Shown: positions 16,454-26,312, counted from the stretch's first letter. The stretch is DNA of 50,998 nucleotides from DAOPZC01 sp035353175 (GCA_035353175.1 DAOPZC010000035.1:1-50998); one strand, 5' to 3'. Numbers and translations are program-made. The notes: generated by a model not told the origin, from the letters alone.

Positions 16454-17773
16454 ATGGACCCCACCACGATCGGCTATCTGGGCATCAGTTTCATGCTGGT
16501 TCTGATTCTCTTTACCGGCATGTCGCCTGGCCTGGCCATGCTGCTGGCCGGTTTCGGCGGCCTGCTGGCACTGAACCCGCCGCAAAGCTTCGCAGCCCTT
16601 TTGAACGGCACCGTCGGTTCGGAAGTTTGGACCGTGTTCTCGAATTACGGCTTTACGGTCATCCCGCTCTTCGTGCTGCTCGGCGAGGTGATCTTCCACG
16701 CGGGCTACAGCGACCGGCTCTTCCGCGCGGCCCAGACCTGGTTCGGCCACAAGCGCGGCGGGCTTGCGGTGACCACGATCCTGGCGTGCGCGGGCTTCTC
16801 CTCCATCTGCGGGTCGAACACCGCCACGGCCGCCACCATGAGCTCCGTGGCGCTCACGCCCATGTCGCGCTATAAATACCATCCCGAGCTCAAATGCGGC
16901 AGCATCGCCGCCGGCTCGACGCTCGGCGCGATGATCCCGCCGAGCATCGTGCTGGTGGTCTACGGCCTCTACACCGGCCTGAGCATCGGCAAGCTCTTCG
17001 CGGGCAGCATCCTGCCGGGCCTGCTTCTCACGGCCTGCTTCGTGCTGACCGTCAAAGTCATCATCTGGCGCCACCCGGACTGGGCCCAGCCGGGCGTGCG
17101 CGGCTCGCGCCGGCGCCGGCTCGCCACGCTGCCGCAGGTGGTCGACGTGGCGGTGCTTTTCGGCGTGATCATGACCGCCATGTTCTCCGGCGTGGTGACG
17201 CCGACCGAGGCCGCGGGGCTCGGCGCGCTGCTGGGCATCCTCGGTTGTCTCCTGCGCGGCAAGCTCACCCGGCCCGCGTTCATGAAGGCGCTGAGCGCCA
17301 CGCTGCGCATCACGGCCATGGTCTTTCTGATCCTGGCGGGCGCCACCGTCTTCGGCCGCTTCCTCGTGCTGACGCGCCTGCCCTTCCTGCTCACCGAGTG
17401 GGTCACGCAGATGAACATGGCTCCGGCCATGATCCTGCTCTTCATGATGGCCTGCTACTTGATCGGCGGCTGCCTGATGGACGCCTTGGCCTTCCTGCTC
17501 ATCTCGCTGCCGCTCTTCGAGCCGCTGGTCACGCACATGGGCTATGATCTCGTCTGGTTCGGCCAAGTCGTGTGCCTGGTCACGACGTTGGGCGCGATCA
17601 CGCCGCCGGTGGGCGTCTCCTGTTTCGTGGTGGCGGGCATGAGCCCCGACGCCAACTCCGCGCAGGTTTTCCGCGGCGCGATGCGCTTCCTGCCCGCCTA
17701 CGTTTTCGTCTATCTCCTGCTGAACCTCTTTCCCGGCACCATGGTGGGCTGGCTCGCTGGCATGGTGCGGTAG
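16454..17773 (+). CDS. dctM: TRAP transporter large permease (DctM family)
   Basis: 439 residues, normal for DctM. ATG 16454 was chosen because the typical N-terminus (LGISFMLVLILFTGMSPGLA) starts there; an in-frame ATG at 16301 overlaps dctQ. About 11-12 membrane helices are visible. Family landmarks are FVLLGEVIFHAGYSDRLF, CGSNTATAATMSSVALTPM, LGAMIPPSIVLVVYG, VTPTEAAGLGALLGIL and TTLGAITPPVGVSCFVV. It carries the substrate channel for import together with DctP and DctQ. The substrate cannot be deduced; no catabolic genes adjoin the operon. Confidence 0.92.
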   Translation: MDPTTIGYLGISFMLVLILFTGMSPGLAMLLAGFGGLLALNPPQSFAALLNGTVGSEVWTVFSNYGFTVIPLFVLLGEVIFHAGYSDRLFRAAQTWFGHKRGGLAVTTILACAGFSSICGSNTATAATMSSVALTPMSRYKYHPELKCGSIAAGSTLGAMIPPSIVLVVYGLYTGLSIGKLFAGSILPGLLLTACFVLTVKVIIWRHPDWAQPGVRGSRRRRLATLPQVVDVAVLFGVIMTAMFSGVVTPTEAAGLGALLGILGCLLRGKLTRPAFMKALSATLRITAMVFLILAGATVFGRFLVLTRLPFLLTEWVTQMNMAPAMILLFMMACYLIGGCLMDALAFLLISLPLFEPLVTHMGYDLVWFGQVVCLVTTLGAITPPVGVSCFVVAGMSPDANSAQVFRGAMRFLPAYVFVYLLLNLFPGTMVGWLAGMVR

Positions 17774-17932
17774 CGGACAAACCGGGCCGCCGGCCCGCCC
17801 GCACCACGGTTCAAAGGCGCTCGGCCCTGTCGTGCCGGACGGACCTTTCTCTCCGTTGTTGACGGCTACCGCGCGAACATGCGAAACTCCTTGCGGATCG
17901 TCCGGAAGAGCCGGACAAAAGGAGCTTTTTTC

Positions 17933-20425
17933 ATGGCTGGTGAAGAGCTGACCCCGATGATGCGGCAGTACCGCCGCATCAAAACGGAGTTGCCCGAAGG
18001 CGTGATCCTGCTGTTCCGCCTCGGGGATTTCTATGAAATGTTTTTCGACGACGCGCGCGCGGCCGCCCCGATTTTGGGCGTGGCGCTCACCCACCGTGCC
18101 GGCTCGCCCATGTGCGGCGTCCCCTACCATGCCATCGACGCCTATCTCGCCAAACTCATCCGCGCCGGCAAGAAAGCCGCGATCTGCGACCAGATGGAAG
18201 ACCCGGCGCAAGCCAAAGGGATCGTGCGCCGCGAAGTGACCCGCGTGGTCACGCCCGGCACCGTCACCGAAGACGAGATCCTCGACGCGGCCCGCAACAA
18301 CTACCTGGCCGCCCTCTATTCCGGTAAAGGCATTGGCCTCGCCCTGCTCGATCTCTCCACCGGCGAGTTCAACGTGGAGTCTGTCGCCGACACCGCCGCG
18401 CTGACCGAGCACCTCAAGCGGTATGCGCCGAGCGAGTGTCTGATCGGCCGCGAGGCGCGCAGCGATCCGCGCCTGCAGGCCGTCTGCGCCTCGGGGGCCG
18501 CCGGCACGCTCACCGACGTGGACGACTGGACGCTCGAGTACGACTGCGCCTACGACCGCCTGCTCCGCCATTTTCAGGTCCATTCGCTCGAAGGGTACGG
18601 CTGCGAGGGCCAGGCCGCCTTGGTCTGCCCGGCCGGCGCTCTGATCCACTACGTGAGCGAGGAGCTGCGTCACAACGTCGGCCACATCCGGACCCTCCAC
18701 GTGCGTCACGCAAACGAATTTCTGACGCTCGACGAGAGCACCTGTGTCAACCTCGACCTGATCCCGCAGCGCGGCAAGGCGCAGGAGGTGACGCTGCTCG
18801 GCGTGCTCAACAACACGCAGACGCCCATGGGCGCGCGCCTCTTGCGCGCATGGCTGGTGCGCCCCCTGCGGAATGCGGCGGCGATCGGGGCCCGGCTCGA
18901 CACGGTCGAGTGCCTGACCCGGCAGCGGCTGCTCCTGAACGACCTGCGCGAAAAGCTGACCAGCGTGCGCGACCTCGAGCGTCTGATCGCGCGGATCGGC
19001 TCCGGGCGCGGCAACGCCCGCGACGTCAAGGCGCTCTCGGGCTCTCTGGTGCCCGTGCCCGCCATCCGCGAACGGATGGAGCAGGCGGACAACGCGCTGC
19101 TGCGCGAGACCGCCGCCCGCCTGCATCCGCTGCCGGAACTGGTGGATCTCATCGAAAACGCGATCGCGGACGCCCCGGCCGCCGGCCTCAAGGACGGCGG
19201 CATTATCCGCCCCGGTTACAACGCGGAGTTGGACGAGCTGCGCGCGCTGGCCTCGGAAGGCCACGCCTGGCTCGCGAAGTATCAGACCGCCGAGCAGGAG
19301 CGCACCGGCATCAAGACGCTCAAGGTGCGGCACAACAAAATCTTCGGCTTCTACATCGAGGTCTCCAAGGGCCAGACCGGCGCCGTGCCGCCCGAATATG
19401 AGCGGCGCCAGACGCTGGTCAACGCCGAGCGCTACATCACCCCTGAGCTCAAAGCGTACGAGCAGAAAATTTTCGGCGCGCAGGACCGCTCGACGGCCAT
19501 GGAGTTCGAGCTGTTCTGCGAGATCCGCGACCGCGTGGTGGCGCAGACTGCGGTGATCCAGGAAACCGCAGACGGGCTGGCGCAGCTCGACGCGCTGGCC
19601 TCGCTGGCGGACCGCGCGTTGGCGCTGGGTTACGTGCGGCCGCAAATCCTGGAGAACGACGCGCTCGAGATCCGCGACGGACGCCATCCCGTGATCGAAC
19701 AGCTGCCCGATGCCGAGCAGTTCGTGCCGAACGACACGCTGCTCGACTGCCGCCGGAACCAGATCATGCTGATCACCGGGCCGAACATGGCCGGCAAATC
19801 CACCTACATCCGGCAGGTGGCGCTGATCGCCATCATGGCGCACATCGGCTCGTTCGTGCCCGCCCGCGAAGCGAAAATCGGGCTTTTGGACCGCGTGTTC
19901 ACGCGGGTGGGCGCGGGCGACGACCTCGCGCGCGGCCGCAGCACGTTCATGGTGGAGATGCAGGAGACCGCGAACATCCTCAACAACGCCACCGCCAACA
20001 GCCTGATCGTGCTCGACGAGATCGGACGCGGCACCAGCACCTTCGACGGCATCAGCATCGCGTGGGCCGTGGCGGAGTACCTGCACAATACGCCGCGCGT
20101 CAAAGCCAAGACCCTTTTCGCCACGCACTACCACGAGCTGACCGACCTGTCGATCACGCTCAACGGCGTCAAGAACTACACGGTACAGGTGCGCGAGCAC
20201 GGCGACTCCGTCATCTTCCTGCGGCGCATCGCGCAAGGCACGGCCGACAAGAGCTACGGCATCCACGTGGCGCGTCTGGCCGGCATGCCGGACGACGTGG
20301 TGGACCGCTCGCGCGAGATCCTGGCCAATCTCGAGGAGGGCGAGCTGGAATCCGGCGTTCCGAAGCTCGCGAAGCGAAGCAAAAAGAAAGTCAGCGACAT
20401 TCCCGGACAGCTCACCCTCTTTTAG
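17933..20425 (+). CDS. mutS: DNA mismatch repair protein MutS
   Basis: 830 residues. Start ATG 17933 has AAAGGAG 9 nt upstream; a longer in-frame start (17879) lacks one. The mismatch-binding Phe-X-Glu is present in GDFYEMFFDDA (F33, E35). The core, lever and clamp regions follow, then the ATPase: Walker A GPNMAGKSTYIRQV (about residues 616-629), the DDLARGRSTFMVEM signature loop, Walker B LIVLDEIGRGTSTFDG and the FATHYHELTDL region. All key residues look intact. MutS finds mispaired bases and recruits MutL, which is not in the window. The methyltransferase gene starts 12 nt after its stop, so the genes may share an mRNA. Confidence 0.97.
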   Translation: MAGEELTPMMRQYRRIKTELPEGVILLFRLGDFYEMFFDDARAAAPILGVALTHRAGSPMCGVPYHAIDAYLAKLIRAGKKAAICDQMEDPAQAKGIVRREVTRVVTPGTVTEDEILDAARNNYLAALYSGKGIGLALLDLSTGEFNVESVADTAALTEHLKRYAPSECLIGREARSDPRLQAVCASGAAGTLTDVDDWTLEYDCAYDRLLRHFQVHSLEGYGCEGQAALVCPAGALIHYVSEELRHNVGHIRTLHVRHANEFLTLDESTCVNLDLIPQRGKAQEVTLLGVLNNTQTPMGARLLRAWLVRPLRNAAAIGARLDTVECLTRQRLLLNDLREKLTSVRDLERLIARIGSGRGNARDVKALSGSLVPVPAIRERMEQADNALLRETAARLHPLPELVDLIENAIADAPAAGLKDGGIIRPGYNAELDELRALASEGHAWLAKYQTAEQERTGIKTLKVRHNKIFGFYIEVSKGQTGAVPPEYERRQTLVNAERYITPELKAYEQKIFGAQDRSTAMEFELFCEIRDRVVAQTAVIQETADGLAQLDALASLADRALALGYVRPQILENDALEIRDGRHPVIEQLPDAEQFVPNDTLLDCRRNQIMLITGPNMAGKSTYIRQVALIAIMAHIGSFVPAREAKIGLLDRVFTRVGAGDDLARGRSTFMVEMQETANILNNATANSLIVLDEIGRGTSTFDGISIAWAVAEYLHNTPRVKAKTLFATHYHELTDLSITLNGVKNYTVQVREHGDSVIFLRRIAQGTADKSYGIHVARLAGMPDDVVDRSREILANLEEGELESGVPKLAKRSKKKVSDIPGQLTLF

Positions 20426-20437
20426 GAGCGCGCGACG

Positions 20438-21352
20438 ATGGATCTCATCACCGACAACCAGTGCCCGGTCTGCGGCGGGTCCGCGCTTCAGGCGGTGTGG
20501 CAATGCCATGACCGGCTGACGCACCGCGGCGCCTTCACGGTGTGCGCGTGCGGGGCTTGCGGTTTCCGCTTCACCAACCCCTACCCCTCGCAGGCGGACA
20601 TCCATGTCTTTTACGAGAGCGACGACTACGTGCCGGTCAGCAACACGACCCGCGGCCTGATCAACAAAGGCTACCATGTGGCGCGGCGCGTGATGCTCCG
20701 CGCCAAGCGGCGCATGGTGAGCCGCCTCACCGGGCGCACGGCGGGCCGGCTGCTCGACATCGGCTGCGGCACGGGTGAGTTCGCGGGCATCATGAAAGAG
20801 GCGGGCTGGCGGGTGCAGGGCGTGGAGCCCTTCGCTGCGGCGCGCGACTCCGCGGCGGCGCGTTTTGGCGTGCCGGTCGTCGATGTCCCGGAACAGGCCG
20901 CCCTGCCCGATCACGCCTTCGACGTGATCACCCTGTGGCATGTGCTGGAGCACGCCCACGACGTGAACCGCAGCATGCGCGAGCTGGACCGCCTGCTCAC
21001 GCCGGACGGCACGGTGCTGATCGGCGTGCCGAATTACACCTGCTACGACGCGGGCTTCTATCGCGATCAATGGGCCGCCTACGACGTGCCGCGCCATCTC
21101 TACCACTTCGCGCCGGACACGATGCGCCGCCTCGCCGCACGCCACGGCTTCGCCGTCACGGCGCTGCGTCCCCTGCTGTTCGACCCGCTCTACATCCCGC
21201 TGCTGACCGAAAAGGAACGCCCGGACCGCTCCTGGCTCCGCGGCCTTAGGGTGGCGGCCGCATCGTTCGTCGTGAGCCTGCTGCGACCGGCGCGGTGCAC
21301 GGCGCTGGCCTACGTGCTCAAGCGCGCCCCGCAATGCAAAGGGAACGCATGA
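20438..21352 (+). CDS. Class I SAM-dependent methyltransferase with N-terminal zinc-binding motif
   Basis: 304 residues. An N-terminal Cys cluster (CPVCGG at 8-13, then CACGACGFRFTNPYP) resembles the zinc-binding start of many Methyltransf_23-type enzymes. SAM-binding motif I is LLDIGCGTGEF (about residues 105-115), followed by GVEPFAAARDSAA and motif IV/post I VITLWHVLEHAHD. Such proteins often modify sugars, lipids or quinone-like molecules; the substrate is unknown. A good ribosome site (AGGAG, 20424-20428) overlaps the mutS stop. Its stop overlaps the next start (ATGA), tying it to the membrane protein and suggesting an envelope or glycan-lipid role. Confidence 0.85.
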   Translation: MDLITDNQCPVCGGSALQAVWQCHDRLTHRGAFTVCACGACGFRFTNPYPSQADIHVFYESDDYVPVSNTTRGLINKGYHVARRVMLRAKRRMVSRLTGRTAGRLLDIGCGTGEFAGIMKEAGWRVQGVEPFAAARDSAAARFGVPVVDVPEQAALPDHAFDVITLWHVLEHAHDVNRSMRELDRLLTPDGTVLIGVPNYTCYDAGFYRDQWAAYDVPRHLYHFAPDTMRRLAARHGFAVTALRPLLFDPLYIPLLTEKERPDRSWLRGLRVAAASFVVSLLRPARCTALAYVLKRAPQCKGNA

Positions 21353-22299
21353 GCCCCAAGATAATAAGCCTGCTCAAAGGGGGATGCAAGCTGACGGTCA
21401 CCCTGATTCTGCTGTGCGTTTCTCTGCGCATGATCCGCTTCGATACGCTGATGGAAAGCCTGCGGCACGCGAATTTCTGGCTGCTTTCGCTGGCGGCGCT
21501 GGTCCTCCTGTGCGGCGGGTTCGCCGGAGCCGCTTCGTGGTACTGCATTCTGCGCGCGCGGCTGCCGGCGCTGGGCTACCGTGCGGCTGCGGCCTGCCAC
21601 TGGAGCGGCATGTTCTTCAACAGCTTTCTCCCTTCCAACGTCGGCGGCGACGTCGTGAAGGGCTACATCGTGGTCCGCGAGCAAGGGCAAACCGGCTTCG
21701 TCGTGACGAGCCTGCTGCTTGATCGCGTCGCCAATCTCGGCATGCTGCTGTGCATCGGCGTGTTCACTTTTCTGCTCCAATTGGGCTATTCACTCTGGGC
21801 CGTCGGCTTTCTGCTCTTGCTCGCCGTGTCGCTGGTGGGCGTGTTGGCTTCGGCCGGCCGGTTGCGCGACAAGGTCCGCGGCGTGCCCCGCAGAGGCCTT
21901 GCCGGCAAGGTGGCGTGCTTATTGGAGCCGGTCTTCGAACTGGCTTCCACGCCGCGCTTGCTGTTGCCGATGCTGCTGGCCGCGTTCGCGTCCCAATTCT
22001 TCAAGACCCTGCAGAATGTCTTTGTGATTCTCGCGCTGGGGCTGAAGATCCCGACCTTCTGCGTGTGGTATGTGATCCCCCTTTTCGGCATCGTCTCCGC
22101 CCTTCCGGTCTCGATCGGAGGGCTGGGCCTGCGCGAGATGGTGGCGCAGTCGCTTTCCGTCCCGATGCAGATCGACAACACGCATCTGGTCACGCTGAGC
22201 CTCGCCGGGCACCTGATGGTGGTCCTGGTGAACATGTTCGGCGTCTTCCCGTTCTTATTCGGAAAAAGGACTCGCGCCCGGAAAGGGGCGGGCGATTGA
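21349..22299 (+). CDS. Lysylphosphatidylglycerol synthase TM-region / flippase-like membrane protein
   Basis: 316 residues with about eight membrane helices. It matches the LPG_synthase_TM (UPF0104) family: FFNSFLPSNVGGDVVKGYIV is the hallmark motif, with SLLLDRVANLGMLL and LPVSIGGLGLREMVAQ. Only the transmembrane region is present; no C-terminal catalytic lysyl-transferase domain follows, so a flippase-like or lipid-handling role is likelier than aminoacyl-lipid synthesis. ATG 21349 overlaps the methyltransferase stop by 4 nt and was chosen for this reason. It converges on the SWIM gene, 15 nt between stop codons. Confidence 0.85.
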   Translation: MSPKIISLLKGGCKLTVTLILLCVSLRMIRFDTLMESLRHANFWLLSLAALVLLCGGFAGAASWYCILRARLPALGYRAAAACHWSGMFFNSFLPSNVGGDVVKGYIVVREQGQTGFVVTSLLLDRVANLGMLLCIGVFTFLLQLGYSLWAVGFLLLLAVSLVGVLASAGRLRDKVRGVPRRGLAGKVACLLEPVFELASTPRLLLPMLLAAFASQFFKTLQNVFVILALGLKIPTFCVWYVIPLFGIVSALPVSIGGLGLREMVAQSLSVPMQIDNTHLVTLSLAGHLMVVLVNMFGVFPFLFGKRTRARKGAGD

Positions 22300-22314
22300 C
22301 ACGCGGCCCCGCGC

Positions 22315-23247
22315 TCACATCCACGAGGTGTCGACGCGCATTTTGCGCTGCTTGAGGTGCAGGCTCGCGCCTTTGATGATCACCTTCTCGTCTTCGCGCC
22401 GCAGGTCCAGCGCTTCGCCGGTCCAGACCGTCCAGCCCCGCGTGGCGGCGCGGGCGTAAAGGTGTTCCATCGTATCCGTGAACCGCTCCTGGCCCCGCCA
22501 GAACGGGAGCGGTCCCAGCCGGTAGATCAGCGGCGCGGGCGTCACGGATTTCACCGCCGGGCCAAAGTCGTCGAACGGCGGCCGCGTCTCGCCGTAGAAG
22601 CCCGACAGCTCCGGCGTGCCGGACGGTCCGGACGCTTCCGGCAGGTCCGTTGGCCCGGCCGGATCCAGCGCCGCTCCGAGCAAGTCCGCCCGGCTGATGC
22701 CGCGCAGCTCCAGCAGCAGCAGGGGGTTCTTCGTGATGGCTTCGCCGAGCAGATAGTAGACCGCCGCCAGATGCTTGCACGGGTTGACATAGTCGGGGCA
22801 GGAACAGCGGCTGACCAGATCCTTCTCGCCGCGCTGCGGGAAGAGCGGGCACCCGGCCTCGCGGAAAAGAGCCTCCACCTCGAACGGCAGATCAGCCACC
22901 AGCAGGCGCGCCACCAGCATCGGCCGCTGCCGGAGGGCCTGGATCAGACGGGCCTTGGACTCGCCCTCCACGGTCCGGAAGCGGATCGCGCTTTCGTAGG
23001 GTTCCCGGTTCGACCCTTGGACCGTGGCCGCGACTTGGCCGGGGGCGATTTCGAGCGAGAAGACCTGTCCGGTGACGGCGTAATTGCGGCCCCGCCCCAA
23101 GCGCGCCCCCAGGCGGAAATTCTCGAGGACTTCAGTCCAGCGGCGGCTCCACCACACGCGCAGGTGGCCGCTGTGCGGATTTTGGGCACGGATGCCGCCC
23201 TTGACGTTCAGCGGCGTCCGCAGCGCGTATTTCTTTTTTTTGCTCAT
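22315..23247 (-). CDS. SWIM zinc-finger protein (partner of SNF2 helicase)
   Basis: 310 residues. The SWIM signature CxCx(n)CxH is seen as CSCPDYVNPCKHLAAVYYL near residues 147-165. The N-terminus is strongly basic (MSKKKKYALR) and has RVWWSRRWTEVLENFRLG, typical for this family next to bacterial SNF2 helicases. SWIM fingers bind DNA or protein. Its start codon overlaps the helicase stop (TGA/ATG share bases 23245-23246), so the two are co-expressed and likely form one complex acting on DNA or nucleoprotein. The physiological role of the pair is not known. Confidence 0.9.
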   Translation of the reverse strand: MSKKKKYALRTPLNVKGGIRAQNPHSGHLRVWWSRRWTEVLENFRLGARLGRGRNYAVTGQVFSLEIAPGQVAATVQGSNREPYESAIRFRTVEGESKARLIQALRQRPMLVARLLVADLPFEVEALFREAGCPLFPQRGEKDLVSRCSCPDYVNPCKHLAAVYYLLGEAITKNPLLLLELRGISRADLLGAALDPAGPTDLPEASGPSGTPELSGFYGETRPPFDDFGPAVKSVTPAPLIYRLGPLPFWRGQERFTDTMEHLYARAATRGWTVWTGEALDLRREDEKVIIKGASLHLKQRKMRVDTSWM

Positions 23248-26200
23248 CGCGCGTCTTCCTCCGTCTCATCCGCCACGGCCGTTTCCGAAAGGCGCAGGAG
23301 GTCGTGCAGCTCGGCGTTGGAGAGCTCCGTCAGGAACGCCTCGCCGTGGGTGACGATTTCGGACGCGAGCGCGGTTTTGTGCGCGATCAGGGCATCGATC
23401 CGGTCCTCGAGCGTGCCGTTGCAGATGAACTTGTGGACCATCACGTTGCGGGTCTGGCCGATGCGGAAGGCGCGGTCCGTCGCCTGGTCCTCCACGGCGG
23501 GGTTCCACCAGCGGTCGTAATGGAACACGCGGCTCGCCCGCGTCAGGTTCAGGCCCGTGCCGCCCGCCTTCAGCGAAAGGATAAACGCCAGCGGCTCGGC
23601 CGATTCCTGGAATGTCTGCACCAGCCGTTCGCGCTCTTTGCGCGGCACGCCGCCGTGCAGAAACGGCATCTCGCGGCCGAAGGTCTGGCACAGGTCCCGC
23701 TTGAGCAAACCGCCCATTTCCGCATATTGGGTAAAGATCAGCGCGCTCTCCCCACGCGCGAACGTTTCCTCCAGCATCTCTTCAAGCCGCACCAGTTTGC
23801 CGGACCGCCGGGCGAGCGCCTGCGTCTGGCCGAGATAGTTGGCGGGGTGGTTGCAGATCTGCTTGAGGCGCGTCAGCACCGCGAGAATCAGGCCACGCCG
23901 CGCGATGCCCTCGCTGAGTTCGACGTCGCGGTGGAACGCTTCGAGCACCTCCTCGTAAAGCCGCGCCTGCTCGAGCGTGAGCGGGCAGTAGACCTTGCCT
24001 TCGATTTTTTCCGGCAGGTCGGCGATGATCTGCTTATCGGTCTTCAGGCGCCGCAGGATGAAGGGCGTCGTGACGCGCCGCAGGCGCGTCCGCGCACCGG
24101 GATCGGTGCCCGACTGGATCGGGCGGAAAAATTTTTCGCGGAACACCGCCCGCTTGCCCAGCATGCCGGGATTCAGGAAGTCCATGATGGACCAGATGTC
24201 CCCGACATGGTTCTCCATCGGCGTGCCGGTGAGCGCGATCCGGTATTCCGCCTGCAAGGCGCGCGCCGCCTGGGCCTGATGCGTGTCGGGATTCTTGATG
24301 TTCTGCGCCTCGTCGAGGAGGATGCCGGCCCAGCCGACCTTGCGCAGATCGGTGTAGTCGCGATAGAGCAGATGGTAGCTGGTGATCACGACGTCGACCG
24401 TTTGCGCTTCGCGCGCGAAAGAATCGCCGTGCCAGCGCTGGGGACCGTGGTGGATCAGGCAGCGCAAATGCGGCGCAAAGCGCTGCGCCTCGCGAAACCA
24501 GTTGCCGAGCACCGACATGGGTCCGACCAGCAAGACGGGCCGTTTCTCGCCGCGTTCTTTTTCGTGCAGAAGAAAGGCCAACGCCTGAATCGTCTTGCCG
24601 AGGCCCATGTCGTCCGCGAGGCACGACCCGAAGCCCCACGTGCGCAGGAACGACAGCCAGCTGAAGCCGCGCATCTGATACGGGCGAAGCTCGCCGCAAA
24701 ACGTCGCGGGAGCGGGCAACAGCTCGAAGGTCTGTTCGCCGGAAAGCCGCCCGAGAAACGGATCCAGCCACCCTCCGCCGCGGACCTGCGACACCTCCAG
24801 CCCGCCATGTTCCGCACTCCCGAGCGCCAGCCGCACCACCTCCATCGCCGAAAGCGTGTCCGCCGATTTGCGCTGCCACACCCGCAGCGCATCCTGAAGC
24901 TGGCGCACCTCGACCTGGATCCATTGCCCGCGGAAAAAGACCAGCGGGGTTTGGGCCTTCAACAGCTGCTCCAGCTCCTGCCGCGTGAGCGGTTCGCCGT
25001 TGAGCGTGACCGTCCAGTTGATCTCCACCTTTTCGTCCAAGGTGTGTTGCGCATCCGGCACGGCGGCCAGGGGCGACGCGTCTGCCAGCAGGGCGACCGC
25101 TTGGGTTTTGCCTTGACGCCACCACGCCGGCAGCCGGACGCCGTATCCGGAGGCCTCAAGCAGCGCGGCCGAGGTCGCCAGAAACGCGTGGGCCTCTTCC
25201 GTGTTCAGCAGGCACCCGAACCCGTTCCCGTGCGCCTCCGCACGGGTTAGCGGCGAAAAGAGCATCACCGCCTGCCCGAGCGAAAGAAGCACGTGCTCGT
25301 CCGCGCAGGGCCCGCCAGCCGCCCCCCCCACCGTCTGCGGAAACGCGTAGGTTTGCGCGCCGCTGCTGAGGCGCACCTGCAGAAACCAGGGCATCTCGGG
25401 ACCGTCCGGCTCTTCCAGCTGAAAGAGGAGCGAGACCCCTTTTGTGTGCCCGCCCTCAACCGGCCGCCGCCACCGGCAGACGTTTTCACGCAAGGCCTCC
25501 AGCTCGTGCGGCTCTTTCCAGCGGATCGTGCGCTGCTCGCCGCGCAAGGCGGAAAACCAGGCATCATGTACGCTGTAATATTTGCCGCGTTCGGCCTGCG
25601 CGCGCGAAAGCGTGGTGACCACGCTGAACCGGACGAGGCGGTCGGTCAGCTCTTCGAGCAACGCTTGCGCGGGCCCGCAGAAGGCGACGGGCGGCACGCG
25701 CGCCGCCAACGCCTCGAGCCGGCCCTGCTCCGCTCCGTCGATCACCGGTCGCCACCAGGCCTCGTAGTCGCCCCCGGCGCCTGTTCGCAGATCGGGAAGA
25801 AATTTTCCGCGCGCCACGAGCGCGCCGACGTAATGGAAGAGATCGGCGACCGCGAGCAGCTCGGCGGCCGCAAAAACCTCGTCCGCCAGCCGCCGCTCGG
25901 AAACCCGCCCCAAGAGCGTGAACGCCATTCTCCAGGAAAGGCGCACGGCGGCGACGTTCCAGAGCGTGAGGTGCGCCTTATGGTGTTCGGGCAGCGCCGC
26001 GCCGCGCAGAAACGGCTGCGACGGAACCGGCTGTTCGCCCTGCGGAAGCCGGACGGTGGGCAACGCGAGCGCAAGCGGCTCGCTGCGGAAATCCGCATCT
26101 TCCCAGACCAAATCCTTCAGGATTCTGCACAGTTTCTCGCTTCCGGCAGCAAACGGCGACGGTTGGACCCCTTGGCCCGATATGGCGAACGGCAGTTCAT

Positions 26201-26270
26201 CTATACCTGCCTCTTGCTCGCCCCAGACGGTAAGTTGATGATCTCGCCAACATATGTGCAGGATAGTCAT
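23244..26270 (-). CDS. SNF2-family DEAD/DEAH-box helicase
   Basis: 1008 residues. An N-terminal SNF2-associated region (about 1-520) precedes a two-lobe SNF2 ATPase: Walker A DDMGLGKTIQALAF (about 550-563), motif II LLDEAQNIKN (DEAQ, about 650), motif III ALTGTPMENHVGDIWSIM, and in lobe 2 LKAGGTGLNLT and DRAFRIGQTRNVMVH. These enzymes translocate on duplex DNA and remodel bound proteins such as RNA polymerase. ATG 26270 was chosen because a TTGTCT-N18-TATACT promoter ends 12 nt upstream; a start at 26312 would lie inside or before it. The leader would be only about 5 nt. The SWIM protein overlaps its end. Confidence 0.93.
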   Translation of the reverse strand: MTILHICWRDHQLTVWGEQEAGIDELPFAISGQGVQPSPFAAGSEKLCRILKDLVWEDADFRSEPLALALPTVRLPQGEQPVPSQPFLRGAALPEHHKAHLTLWNVAAVRLSWRMAFTLLGRVSERRLADEVFAAAELLAVADLFHYVGALVARGKFLPDLRTGAGGDYEAWWRPVIDGAEQGRLEALAARVPPVAFCGPAQALLEELTDRLVRFSVVTTLSRAQAERGKYYSVHDAWFSALRGEQRTIRWKEPHELEALRENVCRWRRPVEGGHTKGVSLLFQLEEPDGPEMPWFLQVRLSSGAQTYAFPQTVGGAAGGPCADEHVLLSLGQAVMLFSPLTRAEAHGNGFGCLLNTEEAHAFLATSAALLEASGYGVRLPAWWRQGKTQAVALLADASPLAAVPDAQHTLDEKVEINWTVTLNGEPLTRQELEQLLKAQTPLVFFRGQWIQVEVRQLQDALRVWQRKSADTLSAMEVVRLALGSAEHGGLEVSQVRGGGWLDPFLGRLSGEQTFELLPAPATFCGELRPYQMRGFSWLSFLRTWGFGSCLADDMGLGKTIQALAFLLHEKERGEKRPVLLVGPMSVLGNWFREAQRFAPHLRCLIHHGPQRWHGDSFAREAQTVDVVITSYHLLYRDYTDLRKVGWAGILLDEAQNIKNPDTHQAQAARALQAEYRIALTGTPMENHVGDIWSIMDFLNPGMLGKRAVFREKFFRPIQSGTDPGARTRLRRVTTPFILRRLKTDKQIIADLPEKIEGKVYCPLTLEQARLYEEVLEAFHRDVELSEGIARRGLILAVLTRLKQICNHPANYLGQTQALARRSGKLVRLEEMLEETFARGESALIFTQYAEMGGLLKRDLCQTFGREMPFLHGGVPRKERERLVQTFQESAEPLAFILSLKAGGTGLNLTRASRVFHYDRWWNPAVEDQATDRAFRIGQTRNVMVHKFICNGTLEDRIDALIAHKTALASEIVTHGEAFLTELSNAELHDLLRLSETAVADETEEDAR

Positions 26271-26282
26271 CGCCAACCACGC

Positions 26283-26312
26283 AGTATACCCTGTACTTTT
26301 GGTTGGAGACAA
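26283..26312 (-). promoter_or_regulatory. Candidate promoter for SNF2-SWIM operon, very short leader
   Basis: On the minus strand TTGTCT (26307-26312), 18 bp and TATACT (26283-26288) match 4/6 and 5/6. The start codon at 26270 follows 12 nt after the -10 box, so no room is left for a ribosome-binding site. Confidence 0.4.

Noticed and set aside
16343..21334. Very long open frame (over 1600 codons) on the minus strand
   Set aside because: It lies opposite dctM, mutS and the methyltransferase, which have clear motifs. Its translation is rich in His, Arg, Asp and Gln with no domain; it is a by-product of GC-rich codon use.
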